Positions 1-8,469 of a stretch of DNA of 45,277 nucleotides are shown here, one piece after another. Under the pieces are notes generated by a model. The model worked only from the letters and a program-made list of their open reading frames with translations, searched no databases and was not told the DNA's origin. Position 1 is the stretch's first letter; each line of letters opens with the position of its first letter. A program made the position numbers and the translations under genes. Source of the stretch: Clostridiales bacterium (GTDB taxonomy: Bacteria; Bacillota; Clostridia; Peptostreptococcales; Anaerovoracaceae); contig JAQYRL010000066.1 of the NCBI GenBank assembly GCA_028725765.1, positions 1 through 45,277 of the forward strand, read 5' to 3'.

Positions 1-113
1 ATCAAAATATGAATGAAAGAGAGAAACTTGAAAAGAGTATCAATATGTGGGGCGATGCAGTTGTTTGGGGAGAACTACATAAATCATCGAATTACCCTGT
101 TTATTGGGATTAG
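1..113 (+). CDS. C-terminal fragment of an unidentified protein (cut by window start)
   Basis: An open frame runs from the window edge to a TAG at 111-113 and gives 36 residues ending in NYPVYWD. It is rich in charged and aromatic residues (WGDAVVWGELHK) and has no membrane segment or recognisable motif. I do not recognise the family. The stop lies 54 bases before the adhesin start. No clear hairpin terminator separates the two, so read-through into the adhesin gene is possible. The frame could also be chance, since only 111 bases are visible. Confidence 0.45.
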   Translation, partial: QNMNEREKLEKSINMWGDAVVWGELHKSSNYPVYWD

Positions 114-167
114 CCACCAACTCTTTTTGTCCGCTTAGCCGAAAAATATGTCCCAAAGGAGGTTGCT

Positions 168-3100
168 TTGAAGAGTAAAACCAAGATGTCACGCATCTGT
201 GTAATTATCCTGGCACTGATGATGTGTATATCAGGAATCGTAATGCCCCAGGTAGCAGAGGCTACTGATTCAAATGATAAGACGGAGCATATAAAACCGA
301 CAATTACGGGTGAGGTTTCACAAAATGGAAAGGAAGTTACAGATCAAATTGATCCTGCGAAGCCTTTTGATGTAACTGTAAATTTCAAATTTTCAGTTAT
401 TAACGATGCACTAATAGGTGGACCGCTTGCAGGAGATATAACAGAAAATTCCCAGCAGGTAAATGTTGGAGATTATGCTGATTTCACTTTAGGAGAGAAT
501 TTTAAGGCTACAGAGGCTACAGGTAACTCTATACCAGTATATATAAAGGCTCCTGGAAATCCTGATGATGGTAAACAGGTTGGTACTATAACATTAACAC
601 AAAATGGTACGGGACCAGTGAATGCGAGAATGAATTTTCATAATCCAAAAGGTGACTTTAATTTTGAAAGTGATACATTAAAGGAACTTACAGTTCATTT
701 TACAGGTCATTATCAAGCACAAGAGCAGTCTTCAGGGACACCAGGTTCTAACGACAGGACTGTTATAATATTAAAGAAGGAATACAAATTTCCTGAGGTT
801 CCAGAAAAGATCACATACGATTTCACTAAATCAGGTAAATTAGATGACTCAACCAAAAGGGATTCGATAACTTGGGAGAGTAAAATCAAAAAAACATCGG
901 ACAAAGGCAGTACCAAGCTGGGTGGTGAAACTTTTGTAGATGTTTTGCCTAGTGAAGTAGAATATACTAAAGGTACTTTAACTATAAATGGTAAAGCTGT
1001 AGAGGACAAAGAATTTTATGATGATGAAAAGAGGACTATAAGCTACACTTTCCCTCAAACCTTTGATAAAGACGAAGCCAAAATTGTATTTCAGACAAAT
1101 ATTAAAGAACCTGGTAAAACTACGTCTGTTACAAATGAAGCAAAGTTAAAAATACCAAATGAAAAAGAAAAAAGATCAAAAACTACTGTTACTGTACACC
1201 GTAAGCTAGAAATAAAGAAGAATTTTCAAAAGCTTAATATCAACAAAGATAACGGTGATAGAGAACTAATTTGGACTATTGTTGCTGGTGCACCTAATGA
1301 AAATTATGGTCCAGCATGGATAGGCGATATTTTGAGCGGAACCCTTGAAAACCAATCAAGTCCTAAAAAGGTTTCTCTCACATATGAGCATAGCATGACA
1401 GGAGAAAAAGATTCTTGGCAGAAATTGAGCGATGATGAAATCGAAAAGCCAGCAGATGCTTCACAATTTCCAGTATTTCCTCAGGGGGAAGACAAAACTT
1501 GTCCAGATCTTACAGGTTATAATAAGCAAATATATGAATTAGGCAAATGGCATGAATCTACAAAACAGACAGATGGAAGTAGCAAATATAAGCCAGTTGA
1601 TAATCAATGGGTATTTGTTAAAGAGTTAAATGGTTTATACCGTATCACAGTTAAACTTGTATACGATAAAAACATTGAACTAGGTTCTCTAAAAAATGAT
1701 GCAGAAATTCATACATGTGCAGATGCTTTCTATACCAAAACACCACCTGTCAATAGTGGAATTGGAACTATATTCAAGAGTGCACTGAAAAGCTATGATG
1801 ATAAGGTTATAAATCAAGGTCAGATTCGTTGGGATATAACTGTAGATTTTTCCAATGTTTTTCCTTCAGATAAGCAATTTGTTTACGAAGCCTTTTACTA
1901 CGGAACAGAAGATAAATTTAAAGAGGAAAAAGACAATTTGAAGGCAAATGGCAAGCTAGATGAAGATGTTCTAAAATCTTTGGTTGATGGAGAAAAGGGC
2001 GAAACATATTTTAATTTCAAACAGGGCTATGTTAAGGGCTCTCTCGATTACAAAAAAGGGGGGGTTGATACACCAGAACAAGATAAAATTAACTTAGCAG
2101 AAGAAATCATTCCGCTACTTAATGCAGAAGGCAAGCAAGTTGGAGAAGTCTTAAAAATCAGTGGATTTACAAAAATTCAAAAATATGACTTTAAATTAAA
2201 AACAAGGGCACAGGATATAGTTTCAAAAGCTATAGAAAACCCAAGTTCGAGTTTTGAAGATAAATATAAAAATACAGCTGTTTTGGCCGTTGGTTCTGGA
2301 GATACATTCAAGACGGTACCTGCATCCTCAATATTTGAATTACCAAGTAATTTGCTTAATAAGTATGCAATTGAAAATGATGTTAATCTAAATAACATGA
2401 GTGATGTAAGTAAGAACGGATGGAAATCTGGTTATCGTGATTTTGTGACTGGAATACCAGAGGTTGATAAAACAAAAACCTTTAACTACCAGGACAGGTC
2501 AATTTTATTCAGAATTGACGTAAACCCTCAAGGTTTAAAATTAAACGAATATATAAAATCTCTGGGGAAAAAGCTAGAGGGTGATTTCACTAAGCTTACC
2601 ATCAAAGATACTCTTCAGGAAGGACTTACTCTTGAGCCTATTGAAGAAAATGGATCAGATTTCTATATTTATGAAGCCAAACCAGGAGAAGCGGCATACA
2701 TTGACTATAGCATAACTTTCCCAGGCAGTGCGAATTTTTCATCATATTTGCCGCCAGGAAAAGCTTTGAAGAAAATAACTCCTGAAGAAGCGGGTGTAAA
2801 GTTTAATAAGGAACAGATGTCATGGGATTTCGATAATTATCAAGGCACACCTTATTTCATAGTTATTCGCACAAAAGTTTCAGACGCAAAGTTTGAAGAA
2901 ATTATGAAGAAAACCGCACAGGGTGAGGAGATAACTTTTAAAAATTCTGTAAGCATGGAGGCTGGTGGTAATAAATTAGCAACTGCTTCAGGCTCTGCAT
3001 CAGTTAAGTCATATCTTTTGAGCAAGGAAACCCCAAAAGAAGCTGGGGACAACCTAGAATGGACATTTAATTACAAACCATTTGATATAAAATTCAAGGA

Positions 3101-4301
3101 CATTGTTATTAAGGATGAATTAGATAAAAACATCATAATTCCAATAGATGAAGATGGTAATGCATTACTTGATAACTTTATAATTGAACGCTCGAATAAA
3201 ATACAGCCTGATGGCAGTTATGCAGATTTTGAAAAGGTAACTCCTGTTAAGTCGAATCCTAAGGATGGAGAAGTTTCAGTAAAATACGAAGTTAATGAGC
3301 ATTGTATATATTTCGATGTTCCTGACACAAAAGAAGGAGAAAAACCTTATTCATATAAATTCACATACAAAACTAGCATAAAACCTGTAGATTTAACTGC
3401 TGAAACAATAAAAAATCATGTTGAAATGAGTGCTAAGGACGAAGAAATTGGGGCAAATGGTAATTCAGAGATAAAAACTCAGAAATACGCTGCATTTGCT
3501 ACAATAAAGGATTATCCGTATTTTGTAATTAAAAAAGTGGATGAGAATAATAAGCCTTTAGCTGGAGCAGTCTTCCAGTATACCGATAATACTGACAGTG
3601 TTGTGAATGCTATCAGTGATAAAGATGGTATGGTATACATAATAAAACTAAAAGCAGGTGAAACAGAAATTAAGGAGATTAAGGCACCGGAAGGCTACAT
3701 TAAGACAAACAAGCTTACTAAAATAAGTATTGATGATAATAAAAATGTAAACGTAGTTTCACCAACAGATAGCGAAGGCAAGGGCAAAGTTAATGATCCA
3801 TTCATCGTCCAAAATGACAAGGCCAAGACAACAGATATAAGTGTCACGAAAAAATGGGTAGGTGACAAGCCTGAAGATCGTCCTGAGAGCATCACTGTAA
3901 ATTTATTAAAAAATGGTGAGCCTATGGAAGATATGTCGCTGACACTTGCTCAAAGTAACAGTTGGATGGGAAAATTCGAAAACATGCCTCTCACAGACGA
4001 AGATGGAAATACTATAGAATACACTATTTCTGAAGATGAGGTTAAGGGATATACCTCCCAAATAACTGGGAATATAGAAGACGGTTTTGTAATAACAAAT
4101 ACAAAGCCAGAAGAGCCTGAAGAACCAGGTGAGCCTGAAGAACCAGGCAAACCAGATAAGCCTGACAAATCAGATAAGCCTGGTAAACCTAAATCACCAG
4201 GAACTGGAGACAATGGCTTTGGATATACATGCTCTGCAATGGCTGTAGTTGCAGCTCTTGGAATACTGTATTTAAAACGCAAAAATGAATACAGTGAATA
4301 A
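168..4301 (+). CDS. Large sortase-anchored surface adhesin with SpaA- and Cna_B-type domains
   Basis: This is a 1377-residue cell-wall-anchored protein, probably an adhesin. The TTG start is chosen because AAAGGAGG at 155-162 sits five bases upstream. Residues 1-32 form a signal peptide (basic start, hydrophobic core, cleavage near VAEA). Residues from about 40 to 1110 are a long series of beta-rich, Lys/Glu-rich modules resembling MSCRAMM-type Ig-like adhesin domains, an assignment made from composition and general pattern only. A SpaA/prealbumin-like domain follows at about 1117-1195 (KKVDENNKPLAGAVF, IKAPEGY), then a Cna_B domain at about 1222-1310 (KKWVGD, ITNT end). Next come a Pro/Glu/Lys wall-spanning stretch, the sorting motif SPGTG at 1343-1347, a hydrophobic segment and a KRK-containing tail. 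The first residue of the LPXTG-type motif is Ser, not Leu. No sortase gene is in the window. Intramolecular isopeptide bonds are likely for the last two domains but not proven here. Confidence 0.9.
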   Translation: MKSKTKMSRICVIILALMMCISGIVMPQVAEATDSNDKTEHIKPTITGEVSQNGKEVTDQIDPAKPFDVTVNFKFSVINDALIGGPLAGDITENSQQVNVGDYADFTLGENFKATEATGNSIPVYIKAPGNPDDGKQVGTITLTQNGTGPVNARMNFHNPKGDFNFESDTLKELTVHFTGHYQAQEQSSGTPGSNDRTVIILKKEYKFPEVPEKITYDFTKSGKLDDSTKRDSITWESKIKKTSDKGSTKLGGETFVDVLPSEVEYTKGTLTINGKAVEDKEFYDDEKRTISYTFPQTFDKDEAKIVFQTNIKEPGKTTSVTNEAKLKIPNEKEKRSKTTVTVHRKLEIKKNFQKLNINKDNGDRELIWTIVAGAPNENYGPAWIGDILSGTLENQSSPKKVSLTYEHSMTGEKDSWQKLSDDEIEKPADASQFPVFPQGEDKTCPDLTGYNKQIYELGKWHESTKQTDGSSKYKPVDNQWVFVKELNGLYRITVKLVYDKNIELGSLKNDAEIHTCADAFYTKTPPVNSGIGTIFKSALKSYDDKVINQGQIRWDITVDFSNVFPSDKQFVYEAFYYGTEDKFKEEKDNLKANGKLDEDVLKSLVDGEKGETYFNFKQGYVKGSLDYKKGGVDTPEQDKINLAEEIIPLLNAEGKQVGEVLKISGFTKIQKYDFKLKTRAQDIVSKAIENPSSSFEDKYKNTAVLAVGSGDTFKTVPASSIFELPSNLLNKYAIENDVNLNNMSDVSKNGWKSGYRDFVTGIPEVDKTKTFNYQDRSILFRIDVNPQGLKLNEYIKSLGKKLEGDFTKLTIKDTLQEGLTLEPIEENGSDFYIYEAKPGEAAYIDYSITFPGSANFSSYLPPGKALKKITPEEAGVKFNKEQMSWDFDNYQGTPYFIVIRTKVSDAKFEEIMKKTAQGEEITFKNSVSMEAGGNKLATASGSASVKSYLLSKETPKEAGDNLEWTFNYKPFDIKFKDIVIKDELDKNIIIPIDEDGNALLDNFIIERSNKIQPDGSYADFEKVTPVKSNPKDGEVSVKYEVNEHCIYFDVPDTKEGEKPYSYKFTYKTSIKPVDLTAETIKNHVEMSAKDEEIGANGNSEIKTQKYAAFATIKDYPYFVIKKVDENNKPLAGAVFQYTDNTDSVVNAISDKDGMVYIIKLKAGETEIKEIKAPEGYIKTNKLTKISIDDNKNVNVVSPTDSEGKGKVNDPFIVQNDKAKTTDISVTKKWVGDKPEDRPESITVNLLKNGEPMEDMSLTLAQSNSWMGKFENMPLTDEDGNTIEYTISEDEVKGYTSQITGNIEDGFVITNTKPEEPEEPGEPEEPGKPDKPDKSDKPGKPKSPGTGDNGFGYTCSAMAVVAALGILYLKRKNEYSE
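2052..2064 (+). repeat. A6G7 homopolymer tract inside the adhesin gene
   Basis: Six A followed by seven G read as Lys-Lys-Gly-Gly plus the first base of a Val codon, so the frame is open in this copy. It is the longest G run I noticed in the window and stands out in an AT-rich gene. A slip of one base would truncate the adhesin long before its wall anchor. Whether it varies between cells cannot be seen from one sequence. Confidence 0.7.
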
Positions 4302-4343
4302 TTTCAAAGAGCAGACGTGATTGTTAGATAAAATAATAATTTT

Positions 4344-4373
4344 AGACGCAGGTTAAATAATCTGCGTCTTTTA
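4344..4373 (+). terminator. Rho-independent terminator of the adhesin gene
   Basis: A perfect 8-bp stem AGACGCAG / CTGCGTCT (4344-4351 and 4362-4369) with a 10-base loop is followed by TTTA. It lies 42 bases after the adhesin stop and upstream of the rarA promoter, separating the two transcription units. Confidence 0.75.
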
Positions 4374-4404
4374 TCTATATGATTTTAAATAAAATAAAAT
4401 TCCT

Positions 4405-4433
4405 TTGCCTATCTATGGGGAATAATATATAAT
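4405..4433 (+). promoter_or_regulatory. Sigma-A-type promoter for rarA-ispH
   Basis: TTGCCT (4405-4410) and TATAAT (4428-4433) are separated by exactly 17 bases. The start of rarA lies about 60 bases downstream. The -10 box is perfect and the -35 box matches four of six positions. It probably drives rarA and the closely spaced ispH fusion gene. Confidence 0.75.
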
Positions 4434-4494
4434 ATAAACAGAAATCAAACAAACGTTCTAAAACTTTTGAAAATAAATTTTTATGGAGATTAAC

Positions 4495-5793
4495 ATGATT
4501 CCTCTATCTACTAGAATGCGCCCAGATAATTTGGATAAATTCGTAGGCCAAGAACATTTTTTAAAGCCTGACTCGCTTTTTTATAATTCAATCAAAAATA
4601 AGAATTTTAAATCGGCGATTTTTTACGGCTATTCAGGTACTGGAAAAACGACTTTAGCTAGAATAATTGCTAAGGAAATGGACAATGAATTTATTGAAAT
4701 CAATGCTTCAACAACTGGTGTCAAAGAACTGAAACAGTTACTATCTGAGGCAGAAACGAGTTTCGATAGCTTACTTGGCAAGCCACTTTTTTTGTATATA
4801 GATGAGTTTCATAGATGGAACAAATTGCAACAGGATTCGCTATTGAAAGCTCTAGAAGAAGGCATGGTAAAATTTATCGGTAGCACCACAGAAAATCCAT
4901 TCTTTTCAATAAATAATGCAGTACTTAGTCGCGTTAGAAATATATATGAATTTAAAAAACTTTCTGTAGATAATCTAATTCAAATTATTGAAAACTGCCT
5001 TGCTGATGAGACCAGAGGATTTGGTAATTTAGAAATATCAATCGATCAGGATGCTATAAATGTTCTTGCAGAATACTCAAATGGAGACGCTAGGGTTGCT
5101 TTGGATAGCCTAGGCTTCATCATTGAAAACCAAGCAAAGGGTGAAAAAATTACAACGAATAAGGTAGCAGAGGCACTTCAGAGAAAAGTCGGATTCTATA
5201 ACAAGGCAGACGATAAATATGATTTGCTTTCAGCATTACAGAAATCCGTAAGAGGTTCAGACCCCGATGCAGCAATGCATTATTACTGCAGACTGGTTGA
5301 CGGTGGAGCGGATCTGATTACAATCGGCAGAAGGTTGATGGTTATGGCATCAGAGGATGTAGGCATGGCCTATCCATCTGCAATTTCAACAGTTACCTCA
5401 TGTGTAGAAGCAGCAAGAATGGTAGGGTTTCCCGAAGCAGGTATAATCTTAGCCGAAGCAGTTGTTTTGCTCGCCTCCTCACCAAAATCAAATAAGTCTT
5501 ATGAAGCATTCCAAAAGGCTATGTCGGACATAAGAAATAAGGAAATCGCTCCTGTTCCAGATCATCTCAGAGATAGCCATTACAAGGGAGCAAGAGACAA
5601 AGGTTATGGGAAAGACTATCTTTATCCGCATGCATACGGGGGCTATGTTAAGCAGCAGTATTTACCCGACGATCTTTACGAAGGTGGAACAAAATATTAT
5701 TTCCCAACAGAAAATGGAGCGGAGAAAGGTTTTGCTGCTTATTTGAAAAGTCTTGAAAAACTAGACACAGAAGATGAGAAATTAGGCCGGTAA
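4495..5793 (+). CDS. rarA: Replication-associated recombination AAA+ ATPase RarA (MgsA)
   Basis: RarA/MgsA is a clamp-loader-like AAA+ ATPase that acts at stalled replication forks. The 432-residue length matches the family. Walker A GYSGTGKTT is at residues 45-53 and Walker B with a DEFHR box at 103-107. The N-terminus (PLSTRMRPDNLDKFVGQEH) is the family hallmark. The C-terminal half carries the helical tetramerisation region, including the AMHYYCRLVDGGAD and PEAGIILAEAV segments. An in-frame ATG lies 12 bases upstream at 4483, but GGAG at 4485-4488 overlaps it and is ideally placed for the ATG at 4495, so 4495 is preferred. The gene is probably co-transcribed with ispH, 17 bases downstream. 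In the DEFHR box the usual hydrophobic residue after DE is Phe, a mild deviation. Confidence 0.93.
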   Translation: MIPLSTRMRPDNLDKFVGQEHFLKPDSLFYNSIKNKNFKSAIFYGYSGTGKTTLARIIAKEMDNEFIEINASTTGVKELKQLLSEAETSFDSLLGKPLFLYIDEFHRWNKLQQDSLLKALEEGMVKFIGSTTENPFFSINNAVLSRVRNIYEFKKLSVDNLIQIIENCLADETRGFGNLEISIDQDAINVLAEYSNGDARVALDSLGFIIENQAKGEKITTNKVAEALQRKVGFYNKADDKYDLLSALQKSVRGSDPDAAMHYYCRLVDGGADLITIGRRLMVMASEDVGMAYPSAISTVTSCVEAARMVGFPEAGIILAEAVVLLASSPKSNKSYEAFQKAMSDIRNKEIAPVPDHLRDSHYKGARDKGYGKDYLYPHAYGGYVKQQYLPDDLYEGGTKYYFPTENGAEKGFAAYLKSLEKLDTEDEKLGR

Positions 5794-5810
5794 CTTTAAA
5801 AGGAAGATAA

Positions 5811-8267
5811 ATGAGTAAAGAAGCATTTGAAAATAACAAAAAAAGAGAAATACTAGTAAGTGAAAATTCAGGATTCTGTTTTGGCGTGAAAAGGGCACTG
5901 GATAAGACTATGGAGCAACTTAATGAAAAAGCTGAAGAGCTTGAAGGTTCATCAATATACACGCTTGGACCTCTAATCCACAACAAGACGGTTATTGATG
6001 ATCTAAGCGCAAAGGGGATTAATATCATTGATGAACCAGAACAGGCTAACAAAGGAGATACCGTAATTGTTCGATCCCACGGTCAGGGGATGGATTTTTA
6101 TGAGAAGGCTAAATGTCTACAATTAAAGGTCGTTGATGCTACCTGCCCCTTCGTTGCAAGAATACATGAGCTCGTTAGGCAGGCATATGATAGAGGGAAA
6201 AAGATTGTAATTGTAGGAACTGCAAATCATCCTGAAGTTATAGGAATTAATGGATGGTGTGACGGTAGTGCAATTATTGCAAACTCACCTGATGAAGTCG
6301 AATTACCTGAAAATCTTGAAATCCTTAAGAGTAACGATTGTTTTGTTGTTTGCCAAACGACGATCAAGGTAGAGACCTATGAAAATATACTCCGGGCATT
6401 ATCTGAAAATGATGTTAGATACGAAACTGAAAATACAATTTGTAATGCGACCTCTGTTCGACAAAACAGCTGCAGAGATCTTGCAAAAAAAGTTGAGGTA
6501 ATGATTGTCTTAGGAGACCGAAATAGCAGCAATAGTCGTAAATTGTTCGAAATAGCTAAAAAATACTGCGAAAAATCGTATTTTGCTGAAAATATTAACG
6601 ATTTACCATTGCAAGAGCTTGAAAAATATTATAAAATAGGAGTTGCGGCAGGTGCATCGACGCCTGAAACCGTAATTAAGGAGGTTATTGCTAATATGAC
6701 TGATAAGCAACTAGAAAACAATGTGCAGAACCCTATGGAAGATTTCATGGATGAAATCGAGTCTTCTTTGAAATTGCCTAAGAATGGCGACATCGTCGAA
6801 GGACAGATTCATATGGTTACAGACGACGAAGTTATTGTGAACCTTGGATTCAAGAAGGATGGTATTCTTAAGAAAGAGGAAGTATCATTATCTGAAGGTG
6901 AAACTCTCAAGGATAAATTTAAAGAGGGCGATGAGATTCAGGCCAGAGTTATCAAAACTGGAGATGACGATGGTGGCATTTTGATTTCTCAGAAGAGCTT
7001 GGCCATTATTGAACACTGGAAAGAGCTTTCTGAAGCATATGAGAATAAGGAAAATATCACAGTGAAGGTGACTAAGGCGATTGCAAGCGGTGCGATTGCG
7101 GAATTTAAAGACATCACTGGTTTTATACCTATGTCTCAGCTATCAAACAAATATGTCGAAAATGCTGAAGAGTTTGTTGGAGAAACTTTTGAGGTTAGAG
7201 TTATTAGATGTGATATCAAGAAGCAGAGAGCTATTTTCTCAAGGAAGAGTGTTCTAAGAGAAGAGAGAAAGAAGCAGATTGAAGCTATATGGCAGAATAT
7301 CCACGAAGGCGATATCATTGAAGGTAAGGTAATGAGATTTACTGACTTTGGTGCATTCGTTGATATCGGCGGAATAGACGGACTTCTTCACATATCAGAG
7401 ATTTCATGGGGTAAATTAAAACACCCTAAGGAAGTTTTAACACTTGGAGAGACTATCCACGTTAAGGTTCTAGCTATGAACGAAGAAAATGGAAGAATTT
7501 CTTTGGGACTTAAGCAGACAACTCCTGAACCTTGGTCTGTAATTGATGATAAGATTAGAGAGGGAGATATCGTAAAGGGTAAGGTAGTTCAAATTAAGGA
7601 CTATGGTGCTTTTGTTGAAATTGAAGCTGGTCTTGACGGACTTGTTCATATCTCTGAGATTTCAAGAGAAAGAATTGAGCATACATCTGATGTGCTTAAA
7701 GTAGGTCAGATTGTATATGCTAAGGTTATAGCTATAGATACTGAAAAGAGGAGAATTAGTTTGAGCCTAAGAGATACTATGGAATATACTGAGGATGCTG
7801 ATGCTGAAACAACGGATGCTGTAGCAGATGCTTCTGAAGGAGAATATTACTTCCAAACTGAATCTGCTCCTAACCAAGACGATGAGCTTAATAAGGAAAA
7901 GGAAGAAATGCTAGAAGAGGGTGGCCATAAGTCTGATGCTAAGGATCTTGCAGACGCTACAATGGAACGTGACAGAGTAGCAGGAGCTAGAGAAGCATAT
8001 GAGGGTCACTACGACAGTGAAACTGAAAAGGCAGAAGAAACACCTGAACCTGTTGAGGAAGGCAATCAGGATTACTATCTTGAGGATGCAGAGGGAGAAC
8101 ATGAAGATCATGCTCTTGCAGACGAAGCTGATAAGACTGCTAAGGAAGGTGCAGAGGAGGCTGAAGCTGCTGATGAAATTGGTCAGGCAACAGCTGATAG
8201 AGATGAAAAAGCTGATTCAGACAAATTGGCTTGTGACGCTTATCTTCAGAATGCTGAGTGTGAATAA
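5811..8267 (+). CDS. ispH: IspH (HMB-PP reductase) fused to four ribosomal S1 domains
   Basis: One 818-residue frame joins two functions. Residues 1-295 are 4-hydroxy-3-methylbut-2-enyl diphosphate reductase, the last step of the MEP isoprenoid pathway. The three Fe-S ligand cysteines are C23 (GFCFGV), C112 (DATCPFV) and C211 (TICNATS), with the substrate-binding HNKT, RSHG and AAGASTPE motifs. Four S1 RNA-binding domains follow at about 324-393, 413-485, 498-570 and 583-656. The third and fourth are the most canonical (TDFGAFVDI, KDYGAFVEI, GLVHISEIS). The last 150 or so residues are a very acidic, Ala/Glu/Asp-rich tail without a domain I recognise. The start has AAAGGAAG a few bases upstream. 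IspH-S1 fusions are established in Clostridia. The S1 part may act in translation or RNA binding; a link between the two activities is unproven. Confidence 0.93.
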   Translation: MSKEAFENNKKREILVSENSGFCFGVKRALDKTMEQLNEKAEELEGSSIYTLGPLIHNKTVIDDLSAKGINIIDEPEQANKGDTVIVRSHGQGMDFYEKAKCLQLKVVDATCPFVARIHELVRQAYDRGKKIVIVGTANHPEVIGINGWCDGSAIIANSPDEVELPENLEILKSNDCFVVCQTTIKVETYENILRALSENDVRYETENTICNATSVRQNSCRDLAKKVEVMIVLGDRNSSNSRKLFEIAKKYCEKSYFAENINDLPLQELEKYYKIGVAAGASTPETVIKEVIANMTDKQLENNVQNPMEDFMDEIESSLKLPKNGDIVEGQIHMVTDDEVIVNLGFKKDGILKKEEVSLSEGETLKDKFKEGDEIQARVIKTGDDDGGILISQKSLAIIEHWKELSEAYENKENITVKVTKAIASGAIAEFKDITGFIPMSQLSNKYVENAEEFVGETFEVRVIRCDIKKQRAIFSRKSVLREERKKQIEAIWQNIHEGDIIEGKVMRFTDFGAFVDIGGIDGLLHISEISWGKLKHPKEVLTLGETIHVKVLAMNEENGRISLGLKQTTPEPWSVIDDKIREGDIVKGKVVQIKDYGAFVEIEAGLDGLVHISEISRERIEHTSDVLKVGQIVYAKVIAIDTEKRRISLSLRDTMEYTEDADAETTDAVADASEGEYYFQTESAPNQDDELNKEKEEMLEEGGHKSDAKDLADATMERDRVAGAREAYEGHYDSETEKAEETPEPVEEGNQDYYLEDAEGEHEDHALADEADKTAKEGAEEAEAADEIGQATADRDEKADSDKLACDAYLQNAECE

Positions 8268-8325
8268 TAGACTTAATACATATGGTCGATCAATTGACTG
8301 TTATAATAAATATAGCATTGTTTAC

Positions 8326-8349
8326 AAAACGGGTCTTATGACCCGTTTT
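8326..8349 (+). terminator. Rho-independent terminator after ispH
   Basis: A perfect 10-bp stem AAAACGGGTC / GACCCGTTTT closes a four-base TTAT loop. The T run is part of the stem and continues into an AT-rich stretch. It lies about 60 bases after the ispH stop and should end the rarA-ispH transcript. Confidence 0.8.
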
Positions 8350-8469
8350 AAGTTTATTTAGCAGAAAAGTGAACTTTAGATAAAATATAATTAAAGCTAA
8401 AATAAATATATGGTTAATTATATAGCTATTTTAAGCTAATTGAAAAAAGTATGCAAATATGAGGTTAGA

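Noticed and set aside
3950..4282. Minus-strand open frame rich in Gly, Ser and Pro opposite the adhesin end
   Set aside because: It is the complement of the Pro/Glu/Lys wall-spanning repeats and has no start signal.
7999..8361. 120-codon open frame in the second frame over the end of the ispH fusion gene
   Set aside because: It overlaps the acidic S1 tail; the Lys/Arg/Leu-rich product is the shifted reading of GAA/GCT-rich codons, and it has no ribosome site.
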